Positions 18,177 to 27,369 of a stretch of DNA of 64,000 bases are shown here, one piece after another. Made by a program: the position numbers and the translations under genes. The notes under the pieces were generated by a model. The model was given only the letters and a program-made list of their open reading frames with translations. It searched no databases and had not been told where the DNA came from. This DNA is from Streptomyces sp. NBC_00582 (GTDB lineage Bacteria; Actinomycetota; Actinomycetes; Streptomycetales; Streptomycetaceae). Position 1 is the first letter of the stretch. The number at the start of each line of letters is the position of its first letter. Location: contig NZ_CP107772.1 of NCBI RefSeq assembly GCF_036345155.1, forward strand, positions 7,874,001 through 7,938,000, written 5' to 3'.

Positions 18177-18677
18177 TCAGCCGCGGCCGATCGGGGCCAG
18201 GATCGCTGCTGTCAGGGTGGCCAGGTCGGCCGGGGCGAGTTCCACCTCCAGGCCGCGGCGGCCCGCCGAGACGCAGATCGTGGGGTGGGCGTCGGCCGAG
18301 TCGTCGAGGACCGTGGGGAGTTTCCTGCGCTGGCCCAACGGAGAGATGCCGCCCCGGACGTATCCCGTGGTGCGTTCGGCCAGGGTGGGGTCGGCCATCG
18401 TGGCGCGCTTGCCGCCGACCGCCGAGGCGAGCGCCTTGAGGTCGAGGGAACCGGCCACCGGGACCACCGCGACCGTGAGGGCGCCGTCGACGTCGGCGAC
18501 CAGGGTCTTGAAGACCCGGTCGGGGGACACGCCCATCGCCTCCGCGGCCTCCTCGCCGTAGGACGGGTGGTTCGGGTCGTGGTCGTAGGAGTGGACCGTG
18601 AAGTCCACGCCCGCCGAGGTGAGGGCCACCGTGGCGGGCGTGCCGCCGGACTGCTGCTTCTTCGGCTTCTTCGCCAT
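18177..18677 (-). CDS. ybaK: Cys-tRNA(Pro)/Cys-tRNA(Cys) deacylase, YbaK/EbsC
   Basis: A 166-residue stand-alone tRNA-editing protein that hydrolyses cysteine wrongly attached to tRNA(Pro). Family features are HSYDHDPNHPSYGEEAAEAMG near the N-terminus, VFKTLV with the conserved catalytic Lys, VPVAGSLDLKALA, and the substrate-binding GYVRGGISPLGQRRKLPTVLD. Length is normal for the family. The N-terminal MAKKPKKQQ is a basic extension. The gene lies 28 bases downstream of the Lon-N-domain gene on the same strand. Confidence 0.93.
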   Translation of the reverse strand: MAKKPKKQQSGGTPATVALTSAGVDFTVHSYDHDPNHPSYGEEAAEAMGVSPDRVFKTLVADVDGALTVAVVPVAGSLDLKALASAVGGKRATMADPTLAERTTGYVRGGISPLGQRRKLPTVLDDSADAHPTICVSAGRRGLEVELAPADLATLTAAILAPIGRG

Positions 18678-18705
18678 GGGTTTCGAGCGCCTTGGGGTCG
18701 TGGCC

Positions 18706-19446
18706 TCAGTTGAGACTGGTCGGGCCGCGCGTCAGGTCCGACGCGGGCAGCGAGGGAAGGCTACGGATGATCGCCGTCTCGGTGCGAAGGAGTTTCAGTT
18801 CGTCACGGAGCCGGGACGCCGTGTCGGGGGCCTGCAGGAGGCGCTGCTTGGTCGGCGTGTCGAGCATCATCGCCGCGGCCACCAGGTAGGAGACCACCGC
18901 GGGGTCGTCGGGGAGGTCGGCGCCGGTGGTGAGGGAGCGTTCCCGGGCGCCCGCGAGGCGCTTCTGGTACTGGCGGAAGGAGCGCAGGACGCCTTCGGCG
19001 AGGGCGCCCGCCTCGTCGCCGGGTCGTTCCGGCAGTTCCTCGAGTTCGGCCGTGAGGAAGGGGCCCGACGCGTCCACCGACAGCAGGCGGACCCTCGTGG
19101 TGCCCGTCGCCAGGACCTCGAAGGTGCCGTCGGCCCGCTCACGGATCGTCGCGGCGTCGGCGACGCAGCCCGTGCCGTGGAAGGCCTTGAGGGGATCCTC
19201 GCCGAAGCCGGCCGCCGGGCCGCGCTCGGGCAGCGCCGTCGGGTCGGGCAGACCCGGTGCGCTGGGCGCGACCTCATGGCCGTCGCGGATGGCGACGACG
19301 GCGAAACGGCGCGGTTCGTCCTCGGCGGTCTTGAGCAGATCGCGCATCATGGCGCGATAGCGCTCCTCGAAGACGTTCAGCGGGAGCACCAGACCCGGGA
19401 ACAGCACCGAGTTCAGGGGGAAGAGCGGCAGACGGACGGTGGTCAC
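18706..19446 (-). CDS. Lon N-terminal (substrate-binding) domain protein
   Basis: A 246-residue protein consisting of a LON substrate-binding domain without ATPase or protease parts. The start VRLPLFPLNSVLFPGLVLPLNVFEERYR is the hallmark of the domain, and later GTGCVADAATIRERADGTFEVLATGTTRVRLL matches its second half. The C-terminal about 100 residues are helical and charged. Such stand-alone proteins are common in actinobacteria; the role is unknown but binding of unfolded peptides is plausible. The GTG start at 19446 is 11 bases after the stop of the upstream hypothetical gene, suggesting one transcript. Confidence 0.87.
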   Translation of the reverse strand: MTTVRLPLFPLNSVLFPGLVLPLNVFEERYRAMMRDLLKTAEDEPRRFAVVAIRDGHEVAPSAPGLPDPTALPERGPAAGFGEDPLKAFHGTGCVADAATIRERADGTFEVLATGTTRVRLLSVDASGPFLTAELEELPERPGDEAGALAEGVLRSFRQYQKRLAGARERSLTTGADLPDDPAVVSYLVAAAMMLDTPTKQRLLQAPDTASRLRDELKLLRTETAIIRSLPSLPASDLTRGPTSLN

Positions 19447-19457
19447 GGCGCAGAAGC

Positions 19458-20492
19458 CTAATGGTCGTCCGGGTGGGCTCGGTCGTCGTGCCCGTTTCGT
19501 GGACGCCACGGTTCGGGCACGGCCCCTCCGGTGTACACCGCCTCGCGCACCGCGAGGAAGTGGCCGAGCGGGTCGTCGGAGAGCCTGCCCCAGGGGAAGG
19601 AGGTGGCGTACGGGCCGATCAGGCGGAGCTGGACGAGGGCGTCGTCGAGGCGGCCGAGGCGGACGAGGACGTACGTCAGCAGATTGCGTATCTCGGCGGT
19701 CCACGGGTCCAGGGACGGGTAACGGGCCGACAGGGCCATCGCCCGGTCGGCCGCCGAGTCCAGCCGCTCGCGCGGTACCTCGGGGCCGCAGCCGTCGGTG
19801 AGATAGGCGAAGGCGGCCCGGACGGGGAGCGCCTGGACCAGCGAGCCGGCCGGGGCGTCCTGGGCGGCGCGGTCGGCGAAGTCGAAGCACTCGCGGTGCG
19901 AGCCGTGCCAGGACTCGGCGAGATAGCGCTTGGCGGCGACATGGCAGCCGTAGTGGTGCGGGGCGCGGCGCACCGCCGCCTCCCACAGCTCGCCGAAGTA
20001 CTTGTGCCCGGCCCGTGTGCCGCGGGCGTGGTCCAGGGCGATCCGCCACGGCACCGGGTCGCGGTGGTCGCTCTGCGCGGCCGCCGTGATCAGCGGGCTC
20101 ACCTCGCGCAGCAGTTCGGCCCGGGCCGGTGACCGCCAGGCGCGGTCGACCGCGAGCTGGGCGGAGACCAGCAGCAGGTCGGGGTCGCGGGGCGCCGCCG
20201 CACGCCACTCCTCGAACCACTCCGTGCGGGAGTGCGCGAAGGAGGCCAGCCGGGTCACATAGCGGTCGCGGTACTCCCACTCGCCCCGCTCACGGGTGCG
20301 GGACAGGAGCGCGGCGGCCGTCTCGAACGCGCCGCGGCCGGCCGCGACCAGGGCCGGGCCGAGCCGGTCGTCGGGCACGTCGAGGAGCACCTCGTCGTCG
20401 GCGGGGAGCCCGGCGCCGGGGTGGGGGGCGGCGGTCGTCCGGGCAGCCCGGGAGATCCGGGAGGCTCGGATGAAGGGGGGCAGCAGAGCCAT
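19458..20492 (-). CDS. Conserved hypothetical, probably TPR-like helical protein
   Basis: A 344-residue soluble protein rich in Ala, Arg, Asp and Leu, with helical pairs such as GAFETAAALLSRTRERGEWEYRDRYVTRLASFA and RLDDALVQLRLIGPYATSFPWGRLSDDPLGHFLAVREAVY. The alternation of small-residue helices resembles tetratricopeptide repeats, but I cannot assign a family. There is no signal peptide. I chose ATG 20492; ATG 20504 adds four residues, and the open frame to 20624 looks non-coding. It is probably co-transcribed with the Lon-N-domain gene downstream. Confidence 0.72.
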   Translation of the reverse strand: MALLPPFIRASRISRAARTTAAPHPGAGLPADDEVLLDVPDDRLGPALVAAGRGAFETAAALLSRTRERGEWEYRDRYVTRLASFAHSRTEWFEEWRAAAPRDPDLLLVSAQLAVDRAWRSPARAELLREVSPLITAAAQSDHRDPVPWRIALDHARGTRAGHKYFGELWEAAVRRAPHHYGCHVAAKRYLAESWHGSHRECFDFADRAAQDAPAGSLVQALPVRAAFAYLTDGCGPEVPRERLDSAADRAMALSARYPSLDPWTAEIRNLLTYVLVRLGRLDDALVQLRLIGPYATSFPWGRLSDDPLGHFLAVREAVYTGGAVPEPWRPRNGHDDRAHPDDH

Positions 20493-20679
20493 GGTGCCGC
20501 CCATTGAAAAGCCGCAGGTCGGCTTCCGCCAGAGGGTGTGGGCAAGCTGGGGAAAGTTGTACGCCGCCAGGTCAAGGAACCGTAAAAGGTGAGTGCTGTT
20601 CAGGGATTGTTCGTGCACGGACAAGGGGGTTGTGTGGAGATTCCGCGGGCCGGGTTTCAGTCGGCCGGGACCGTGCGCG

Positions 20680-22260
20680 TCACCCCCGCCGCAGCAGCCG
20701 CGTCGCCCCCGCCGCCACCGTCGTGGCCAGGATCCAGCCGAGCAGGATCAGCGCCGTCGCCAGCCACTGCCAGCCGCCGGTGAGCCGCCACTGGCCGACC
20801 TGGCCCAAATCGATCACCGGCAGCAGCAGGTCCAGGGAGAACAGCGCCGGGTTCCACGGCGGATGCCCCGCCGGGTTCACCGCGGGATGCGGGGCGTTGG
20901 CGAAGGCCAGGGTGCTCGCCGCCCACAGCACCGCCATCCACACCGCCGCCCGGCCCGGCCGGTACCCGTAGGCGACCGTCCAGTCCTGCGCGTAGCCCAC
21001 GAGCTTCGCGGCCGGCGGCAGCGTCTCGCGGCGCCTGCGCTGCTTGGCGAGCAGCACCTCGCGGGCGTCCTCGTCCTCCCCGCCCTCCCGCAGCACCGTC
21101 GCCAGCCGTTCGTACGGCTCCGGCGCGTACTCGGCGGTCGCGGCGGCCACCCAGTCCAGCCGCGCGGCCAGCGGGAACGGCCCCTGGGGCACCAGGTTCT
21201 CGTAGGCGAAACCACCCATGTGCAGCCGGCCGGGGCCGGGCCACGCGCTCGCCCGGTCCACCAGGTTGATCACCCGGGCGCCGGACAGCACCACCTTGCC
21301 CCGCGCCGGCCGCTCGCCGAGGAATCGCAGCTCGGGCGTCTGGACCCGGACCAGCGACAGTTCCTGGTCGTCCGTGAGGACGAACCGGGCCCGCTCCAGG
21401 TCGACCGCGTCCCCGAACCGCCCGTCGTCCAGCCGCACCCCGCCCCGGCACTCGAAGCGCTGGATGCGCGTCCCGCGCGCGGGGGTCGTCCCGCTCAGCG
21501 CCTGCCGGCCGACGCCCGCCGGGGTCAGATACAGCGAGCGCTCCACCGTGAGCTGGGGCGCGTTCAGCGCGAGCCGGGTGTACGGGTTGGCCAGCCGGGC
21601 GCCCCGCAGGCTCAGCGACACGCCGATCTTGGCGCTGCGCAGACTCACCTCGCCGTGCGACTCCAGCAGCTCCGCCTGGAGGTCCTGGCCGACCGTCATC
21701 CCGTCGGCGGCGATCGAGCGGCCCGTACGGTCGTGGTGCACGATCGCCTGGTTGAGCAGCAGGTCCGTGCCGATGTGCGCGTCGGTGAGCCGTACGCCGT
21801 GGTGGAAGCGACAGCGCGGAAGATGCAGATCGCCCTCCGTGTGCAGCCGCGCCGCCTCCAGGCGCGGCACCGCGCAGTCCACCATCCGCAGGGTCGCGAA
21901 CCGCGCCTCCGGCAGCAGCACGTCCTCCTCGAACCGGCACCGCCTCATCTCGACGTACGGCACCACCGTGCCGCCCGCCAGGTCGAGGCTGCCGCTGATC
22001 CGCACGCCGGCCAGCTTGAGGCTGGACACCCGGCCCGCCAGCGCGGGCGGCCCGTCCAGCAGCAGCCAGGCGACGATCCTCGCCCGCACGGTCCGCTCCT
22101 CGCCCCACGGATGCCCGCCGTGCGGATCGTCGACGACCGGGTCCCCGCTGCTCAGGTCGTACACGCTGCCGTTGCGGAACGACTGCCACATCCCGGCCTC
22201 GGCCGCGGTCAGATCGTCCGGAATGTCTCCCGTGGCGTCTGCGTCCCCTTCGGTCACCAT
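20680..22260 (-). CDS. Membrane-anchored beta-helix-like protein (often labelled oxidoreductase)
   Basis: A 526-residue protein. Residues about 75-330 consist of short repeating strands (for example LKLAGVRISGSLDLAGGTV, FATLRMVDCAVPRLEAARL, VSLRSAKIGVSLSLRGARL) like a degenerate pentapeptide-repeat or right-handed beta helix. Near the C-terminus are two transmembrane helices (AAVWMAVLWAASTLAFANA and WLATALILLGWILATTV) flanking a hydrophobic re-entrant-looking loop (LFSLDLLLPVIDLGQ). Database names such as membrane-associated oxidoreductase are, as far as I know, unsupported: I see no nucleotide-binding or redox motif. The start ATG has a GGGGGTG site. Confidence 0.75.
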   Translation of the reverse strand: MVTEGDADATGDIPDDLTAAEAGMWQSFRNGSVYDLSSGDPVVDDPHGGHPWGEERTVRARIVAWLLLDGPPALAGRVSSLKLAGVRISGSLDLAGGTVVPYVEMRRCRFEEDVLLPEARFATLRMVDCAVPRLEAARLHTEGDLHLPRCRFHHGVRLTDAHIGTDLLLNQAIVHHDRTGRSIAADGMTVGQDLQAELLESHGEVSLRSAKIGVSLSLRGARLANPYTRLALNAPQLTVERSLYLTPAGVGRQALSGTTPARGTRIQRFECRGGVRLDDGRFGDAVDLERARFVLTDDQELSLVRVQTPELRFLGERPARGKVVLSGARVINLVDRASAWPGPGRLHMGGFAYENLVPQGPFPLAARLDWVAAATAEYAPEPYERLATVLREGGEDEDAREVLLAKQRRRRETLPPAAKLVGYAQDWTVAYGYRPGRAAVWMAVLWAASTLAFANAPHPAVNPAGHPPWNPALFSLDLLLPVIDLGQVGQWRLTGGWQWLATALILLGWILATTVAAGATRLLRRG

Positions 22261-22355
22261 CTGTCACCCCCTTCGGCCACCCACAGCCCTTGATGCCCCT
22301 CCGTGACCCCCTGGAAGCAAGACGTGAAGGTGATCTTCCGGGTTCCGGCCACGCT

Positions 22356-22376
22356 GCGTATCAGCCACTGATACGC
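22356..22376. promoter_or_regulatory. Perfect inverted repeat upstream of hisD, candidate operator
   Basis: GCGTATCAG and CTGATACGC flank the triplet CCA, a perfect 9-bp inverted repeat centred about 49 bases before the hisD start. Its position just upstream of the -35 region suits an activator, or a repressor that blocks polymerase. No regulator gene is adjacent. Confidence 0.5.
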
Positions 22377-22402
22377 GCGGACGGCGCCGGATCCCGGTCT
22401 GA

Positions 22403-22408
22403 GAGAAT
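22403..22408 (+). promoter_or_regulatory. Candidate -10 box of the his operon
   Basis: GAGAAT ends 6 bases before the hisD GTG; with no ribosome-binding site present, the his mRNA is probably leaderless. Confidence 0.45.
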
Positions 22409-22414
22409 TGGCCT

Positions 22415-23740
22415 GTGATCTCTCGAATCGATCTGCGCGGCGACGCCCTTCCCGAGGGCCCCGCCCTGCGTGACCTGCTGCCCCGAGCCGAGTTCGACGT
22501 TCAGGCCGCCCTGGAGAAGGTGCGTCCGATCTGCGAGGCCGTGCATCATCGGGGCGACGCGGCGCTGATCGACTTCGCCGAGAGGTTCGACGGGGTACGG
22601 CTGGAATCCGTACGGGTCCCCGCGCGCGCGATCGCCGACGCGCTGGAGGCGCTCGACCCGGCCGTGCGCGCAGCCCTGGAGGAGTCCATCCGCCGCGCCC
22701 GGCTCGTCCACCGTGAGCAGCGCCGTACGACCCACACGACCCAGGTCGTGCCGGGCGGCTCGGTGACCGAGAAGTGGGTGCCCGTGGAGCGCGTCGGGCT
22801 GTACGCGCCCGGCGGCCGGTCGGTCTACCCGTCGTCCGTCGTGATGAACGTCGTGCCCGCGCAGGAGGCCGGCGTCGCGTCCATCGCGCTCGCCTCCCCG
22901 GCCCAGGCCGGGTTCGGGGGCCTCCCGCACCCGACGATCCTCGCCGCCTGCGCCCTGCTCGGCGTCGACGAGGTGTACGCCGCCGGTGGCGCGACCGCCG
23001 TCGCGATGTTCGCGTACGGCACCGAGTCCTGCGCGCCCGCGAACATGGTCACCGGGCCGGGCAACATCTGGGTCGCCGCCGCCAAGCGCTACTTCACCGG
23101 CAAGATCGGCATCGACGCCGAGGCGGGCCCGACCGAGATCGCGGTCCTCGCCGACGCGAGCGCCGACCCCGTGCACGTGGCGTCCGACCTGATCAGCCAG
23201 GCCGAGCACGACCCGCTGGCCGCCGCCGTCCTGGTCACCGACTCCGTCGAACTGGCGGACGCCGTCGACAAGGAGCTGGAGCCGCAGATCGCGGCCACCA
23301 AGCACATCGACGACCGGATCGTCCCGGCCCTCAAGGGCCGGCAGTCCGCGATCGTCCTCGTCGACGGCATCGACGAGGGCCTCCGCGTGGTCGACGCCTA
23401 CGGCGCCGAGCACCTGGAGATCCAGACGGCGGACGCGGCGGCCGTGGCCGACCGCGTGAAGAACGCCGGCGCGATCTTCATCGGGCCCTGGGCGCCGGTC
23501 TCCCTCGGCGACTACGCCGCCGGGTCCAACCACGTGCTGCCCACCGGTGGCTGCGCCTGCCACTCCTCGGGCCTCTCCGTCCAGTCCTTCCTGCGCGGCA
23601 TCCACATCGTCGACTACACACAGGACGCGCTGGCCGAGGTCGCGCACCACGTGGTCACGCTGGCGGAGGCGGAGGACCTGCCCGCGCACGGCGCGGCGAT
23701 CAAGGCAAGGTTCGGGTGGAAGGTACCGGCGAGCAAGTGA
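22415..23740 (+). CDS. hisD: Histidinol dehydrogenase
   Basis: A 441-residue enzyme catalysing the last two steps of histidine synthesis, L-histidinol to L-histidine with two NAD+. Landmarks are [26 protein letters not shown], the Zn ligands in [16 protein letters not shown], and NHVLPTGG in the signature region. Length is typical. The GTG start has no ribosome-binding site but a -10 box 6 bases upstream, which fits a leaderless mRNA. It is the first gene of an eight-gene operon and overlaps hisC by four bases (GTGA). Confidence 0.97.
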   Translation: MISRIDLRGDALPEGPALRDLLPRAEFDVQAALEKVRPICEAVHHRGDAALIDFAERFDGVRLESVRVPARAIADALEALDPAVRAALEESIRRARLVHREQRRTTHTTQVVPGGSVTEKWVPVERVGLYAPGGRSVYPSSVVMNVVPAQEAGVASIALASPAQAGFGGLPHPTILAACALLGVDEVYAAGGATAVAMFAYGTESCAPANMVTGPGNIWVAAAKRYFTGKIGIDAEAGPTEIAVLADASADPVHVASDLISQAEHDPLAAAVLVTDSVELADAVDKELEPQIAATKHIDDRIVPALKGRQSAIVLVDGIDEGLRVVDAYGAEHLEIQTADAAAVADRVKNAGAIFIGPWAPVSLGDYAAGSNHVLPTGGCACHSSGLSVQSFLRGIHIVDYTQDALAEVAHHVVTLAEAEDLPAHGAAIKARFGWKVPASK

Positions 23741-24846
23741 ACTTCGGAATCGACGATCTCCCCGTACGGGACGAGCTGCGCGGCAAGTCCCCCTACGGCG
23801 CGCCCCAGTTGGACGTCCCCGTACGGCTGAACACCAACGAGAACCCCTACCCGCTGCCCGAGCCGCTGGTCGAGCGGATCGCGGAGCGGGTCCGTGAGGC
23901 GGCCCGCGACCTCAACCGCTACCCCGACCGGGACGCCGTGGAGCTGCGCACGCGGCTCGCGCAGTACCTGACGGACACGTCCGGGTACGCGGTCGGCCTC
24001 GCCAACGTGTGGGCGGCCAACGGCTCCAACGAGGTGCTCCAGCAGCTCCTGCAGACCTTCGGCGGACCGGGCCGTACGGCGATCGGCTTCGAGCCGTCGT
24101 ACTCGATGCACGGACTCATCGCGCGCGGCACCGGAACCGGCTGGATCTCCGGCCCGCGCAACGAGGACTTCACCATCGACGTCCCGGCGGCCGAGAAGGC
24201 CCTCGCCGAGCACCGCCCGGACGTCGTCTTCATCACCACCCCCAACAACCCCACCGGCACCGCCGTCCCGGCCGAGACGGTCCTCGCGCTGTACGAGGCC
24301 GCGCAGGCGGCCAGGCCGTCCATGGTGGTGGTCGACGAGGCGTACATCGAGTTCAGCCACGGCGACTCGCTGCTGCCGCTGCTCGAAGGCCGGCCGAATC
24401 TGGTCGTCTCCCGGACGATGTCGAAGGCCTTCGGCGCGGCCGGGCTGCGCCTCGGCTATCTCGCCGCGCACCCGGCGGTCGTGGACGCCGTCCAGCTCGT
24501 ACGGCTGCCGTACCACCTGTCGGCCGTCACCCAGGCGACCGCGCTGGCAGCCCTGGAGCACACCGACACGCTGCTGAAGTACGTCGAGCAGCTGAAGTCG
24601 GAGCGGGACCGGCTGGTGAGCGAGCTGCTGGCGATCGGCTACGAGGTCACGGCGTCCGACGCCAACTTCGTGCAGTTCGGCCGGTTCGCCGACGCCCACG
24701 AGGTCTGGCAGCGGATCCTCGACCGGGGCGTCCTGGTCCGCGACAACGGCGTGCCGGGCTGGCTGCGGGTCACCGCCGGAACCCCCGAAGAGAACGACGC
24801 GTTCCTCGACGCGGTCCGTGAAGTCAAGAAGGAGCAGAGCGCATGA
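23737..24846 (+). CDS. hisC: Histidinol-phosphate aminotransferase
   Basis: A 369-residue PLP enzyme of fold type I converting imidazole acetol phosphate to L-histidinol phosphate with glutamate. Visible features are [14 protein letters not shown] at the N-terminus, [34 protein letters not shown], and the PLP Lys in [17 protein letters not shown]. The GTG start lies in the GTGA overlap with hisD. The frame is open much further upstream but only as a shadow of hisD. Confidence 0.97.
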   Translation: MNFGIDDLPVRDELRGKSPYGAPQLDVPVRLNTNENPYPLPEPLVERIAERVREAARDLNRYPDRDAVELRTRLAQYLTDTSGYAVGLANVWAANGSNEVLQQLLQTFGGPGRTAIGFEPSYSMHGLIARGTGTGWISGPRNEDFTIDVPAAEKALAEHRPDVVFITTPNNPTGTAVPAETVLALYEAAQAARPSMVVVDEAYIEFSHGDSLLPLLEGRPNLVVSRTMSKAFGAAGLRLGYLAAHPAVVDAVQLVRLPYHLSAVTQATALAALEHTDTLLKYVEQLKSERDRLVSELLAIGYEVTASDANFVQFGRFADAHEVWQRILDRGVLVRDNGVPGWLRVTAGTPEENDAFLDAVREVKKEQSA

Positions 24847-25436
24847 GCCGCGTAGGACGTATAGAGCGGACGACGAAGGAGACCTCGGTCCTCGTCGAGA
24901 TCAACCTCGACGGCACCGGCAAGGTCGATGTGTCGACCGGCGTCGGCTTCTACGACCACATGCTCGACCAGCTCGGCCGGCACGGTCTGTTCGACCTGAC
25001 GGTGAAGACCGACGGCGATCTGCACATCGACTCGCACCACACCATCGAGGACACCGCCCTCGCCCTCGGCGCCGCCTTCAAGCAGGCCCTCGGCGACAAG
25101 GTCGGCATCTACCGCTTCGGCAACTGCACGGTCCCGCTGGACGAGTCCCTCGCCCAGGTGACGGTGGACCTGAGCGGCCGCCCGTACCTCGTGCACACCG
25201 AGCCCGAGAACATGGCGCCGATGATCGGCGAGTACGACACCACGATGACCCGGCACATCCTGGAGTCCTTCGTCGCCCAGGCCCAGATCGCGCTGCACGT
25301 GCACGTGCCCTACGGGCGCAACGCCCACCACATCGTGGAGTGCCAGTTCAAGGCCCTCGCCCGGGCGCTGCGGTACGCGAGCGAGCGCGACCCGCGTGCG
25401 GCCGGCATCCTCCCCTCCACGAAGGGTGCGCTGTAA
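24843..25436 (+). CDS. hisB: Imidazoleglycerol-phosphate dehydratase
   Basis: A 197-residue monofunctional HisB (dehydratase only, without the phosphatase domain of enteric HisB). The two metal-binding His clusters are visible in [16 protein letters not shown] and [35 protein letters not shown] is the first signature. The ATG overlaps the hisC stop (ATGA). Histidinol-phosphate phosphatase must be supplied by another gene; none is evident in this window. Confidence 0.97.
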   Translation: MSRVGRIERTTKETSVLVEINLDGTGKVDVSTGVGFYDHMLDQLGRHGLFDLTVKTDGDLHIDSHHTIEDTALALGAAFKQALGDKVGIYRFGNCTVPLDESLAQVTVDLSGRPYLVHTEPENMAPMIGEYDTTMTRHILESFVAQAQIALHVHVPYGRNAHHIVECQFKALARALRYASERDPRAAGILPSTKGAL

Positions 25437-25440
25437 ATCC

Positions 25441-25605
25441 ATGAACGGTCTGTCGACCCTTCTGATCGTCGTCGGTCTGTTCCTGGCCGGCGGCATCTAC
25501 TCCTTCGTCAAGCAGGACATGCCGAAGAGCCTGGTCGTGCTGCTGTCGATCGGCGCCGGGATGTGTCTGGTCGCCGGTGTGATGAGGCTGGAGGTGTGGA
25601 GTTGA
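25441..25605 (+). CDS. 54-aa two-helix membrane protein within the his operon
   Basis: A very small hydrophobic protein with two predicted transmembrane helices ([19 protein letters not shown] and [19 protein letters not shown]) joined by the polar turn VKQDMPK. The ATG lies only 4 bases after the hisB stop, and its TGA overlaps the TTG/GTG start region of hisH, so it is expressed as part of the operon. No function is known to me. Its place inside a tight biosynthetic operon argues that it is a real gene rather than a spacer. Confidence 0.78.
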   Translation: MNGLSTLLIVVGLFLAGGIYSFVKQDMPKSLVVLLSIGAGMCLVAGVMRLEVWS

Positions 25606-25610
25606 GCGCG

Positions 25611-26246
25611 GTGAGCAAGAAGGTCGTCGTCTTCGACTACGGCTTCGGCAACGTCCGCTCCGCCGAGCGCGCCCTCGCGCGCACCGGGGCCGAGGTCGAG
25701 ATCACCCGTGACTTCGACCGGGCCATGAACGCCGACGGGCTGCTGGTGCCCGGCGTCGGGGCCTTCGCCGCCTGTATGACGGGTCTGCGCGAGGCGCGCG
25801 GAGACTGGATCATCGACCGCCGGCTCTCCGGCGGACGCCCCGTGATGGGCATCTGCGTCGGCATGCAGATCCTGTTCGCCCGCGGCATCGAGCACGGCGT
25901 CGAGACCGAGGGCCTCGACGAGTGGCCCGGCGCGGTCGAGCCGCTCCAGGCCGAGATCGTGCCCCACATGGGCTGGAACACCGTGGACGCGCCCGCCGAC
26001 TCCGAGCTCTTCGCCGGCCTCGACGCGGACGCCCGCTTCTACTTCGTGCACTCCTACGCCGTCCACGACTGGTCCCTGGAGACCCACAACCAGGCCATGC
26101 ACGCGCCCCGGGTGACCTGGTCGACGCACGGCAAGCCGTTCGTGGCGGCCGTGGAGAACGGCGCCCTGTGGGCCACCCAGTTCCACCCCGAGAAGTCCGG
26201 CGACGCCGGAGCCCAGCTCCTCACCAACTGGATCGGAACCCTGTGA
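25611..26246 (+). CDS. hisH: Imidazole glycerol phosphate synthase, glutamine amidotransferase subunit
   Basis: The 211-residue class I glutaminase that feeds ammonia to HisF. The catalytic Cys is C82 in MGICVGMQ, and the His-Glu pair is in QFHPEKSG near the C-terminus. [16 protein letters not shown] is the N-terminal signature. Two starts are possible: GTG 25611, with GGAG 9 bases upstream (chosen), or TTG 25602, which would overlap the preceding stop as TTGA with GGAGG 7 bases upstream. The stop overlaps priA by four bases. Confidence 0.95.
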   Translation: MSKKVVVFDYGFGNVRSAERALARTGAEVEITRDFDRAMNADGLLVPGVGAFAACMTGLREARGDWIIDRRLSGGRPVMGICVGMQILFARGIEHGVETEGLDEWPGAVEPLQAEIVPHMGWNTVDAPADSELFAGLDADARFYFVHSYAVHDWSLETHNQAMHAPRVTWSTHGKPFVAAVENGALWATQFHPEKSGDAGAQLLTNWIGTL

Positions 26247-26968
26247 GCAAGCTCGAACTCCTCCCCGCCGTCGACGTCAGGGACGGCCAGGCCGTCCGTC
26301 TCGTCCACGGCGAGTCCGGCACGGAGACCTCGTACGGCTCCCCGCTCGAGGCGGCCCTCGCCTGGCAGCGGGCGGGCGCCGAGTGGCTGCACCTGGTCGA
26401 CCTCGACGCCGCCTTCGGCACCGGCGACAACCGGGACCTGGTCCGCGAGGTCACCCGGGCGATGGACATCAAGGTCGAGCTGTCCGGCGGTATCCGCGAC
26501 GACGCCTCGCTCGCCGCCGCGCTCGCCACCGGCTGCACCCGCGTCAACCTCGGCACCGCCGCCCTGGAGACCCCCGAGTGGGTCGCCAAGGTCATCGCCG
26601 AGCACGGCGACAGGATCGCGGTCGGCCTGGACGTGCGCGGGACGACCCTGAAGGGCCGCGGCTGGACCCGCGACGGCGGCGACCTCTACGAGACGCTGGA
26701 GCGGCTCAACGCGGAGGGCTGCGCCCGGTACGTCGTCACCGACATCGCCAAGGACGGCACCCTGCAGGGCCCCAACCTGGAGCTGCTGCGGAACGTCTGC
26801 GCGGCGACGGACCGGCCGGTCGTGGCGTCGGGCGGCGTGTCGTCCCTCGACGACCTGCGGGCCATCGCCGAGCTGGTACCCCTCGGTGTCGAGGGCTCCA
26901 TCGTCGGGAAGGCGCTGTACGCGAAGGCGTTCACCCTGGAAGAAGCACTGGAGGCAGTGTCGTCATGA
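26243..26968 (+). CDS. priA: Phosphoribosyl isomerase A, bifunctional HisA/TrpF
   Basis: A 241-residue beta/alpha barrel. In Streptomyces and mycobacteria this HisA homologue (PriA) isomerises both ProFAR in histidine synthesis and phosphoribosyl anthranilate in tryptophan synthesis. The catalytic Asp is D11 ([10 protein letters not shown]), R19 (AVRLVHGE) is the residue linked to dual use in mycobacterial PriA, and the second Asp is in [26 protein letters not shown] matches PriA rather than plain HisA. No separate trpF lies near the trp genes, in line with the dual role. The GTG start overlaps the hisH stop. Confidence 0.95.
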   Translation: MSKLELLPAVDVRDGQAVRLVHGESGTETSYGSPLEAALAWQRAGAEWLHLVDLDAAFGTGDNRDLVREVTRAMDIKVELSGGIRDDASLAAALATGCTRVNLGTAALETPEWVAKVIAEHGDRIAVGLDVRGTTLKGRGWTRDGGDLYETLERLNAEGCARYVVTDIAKDGTLQGPNLELLRNVCAATDRPVVASGGVSSLDDLRAIAELVPLGVEGSIVGKALYAKAFTLEEALEAVSS

Positions 26969-27369
26969 CGTCCGAGGCCGTGCGGCGTGTGCAGAGCGGA
27001 AGTCCCTGGGAAGAGAGTTTCGGATTCGCACGCGCCGTCGCGGCGGGCGACCGTGTGCTGGTGTCGGGCACCACGTCCTTCAAGGGCCGCGTGCTCCACG
27101 GGGAGGGCGACCCCTACGAGCAGGCCAAGCGGTCCTTCACCAGCGCCCTCGAGGCGATCGGGGAGTTCGGGCTCGGTGTGGAGTCCGTGATCCGTACCAG
27201 GATGTATCTCACGCACCAGCGGGACGTCGACGACGTGGGCCGGGCCCATCAGGAGATCTTCGGCGCGGTGCGCCCGGTCTCGACCCTGCTGGTCGTGGAG
27301 GGGTTCGTCGACCCGCGCATCCTGGTCGAAGTGGAACTAGAGGCATTCAGAGGAGCCGTGAACTCATGA
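26965..27369 (+). CDS. RidA/YjgF family protein inside the his operon
   Basis: A 134-residue RidA-like protein. Members hydrolyse reactive enamine/imine intermediates released by PLP enzymes, or have related deaminase roles. The segments [39 protein letters not shown] and a C-terminal LVEVELEAF fit the trimeric fold; the usual catalytic Arg is probably in the VIRTRMYLT strand. It overlaps priA (ATGA) and hisF (ATGA), so it is translated with the pathway. The specific substrate is unknown; removal of a side product of histidine or tryptophan synthesis is a reasonable guess. Confidence 0.88.
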   Translation: MTSEAVRRVQSGSPWEESFGFARAVAAGDRVLVSGTTSFKGRVLHGEGDPYEQAKRSFTSALEAIGEFGLGVESVIRTRMYLTHQRDVDDVGRAHQEIFGAVRPVSTLLVVEGFVDPRILVEVELEAFRGAVNS

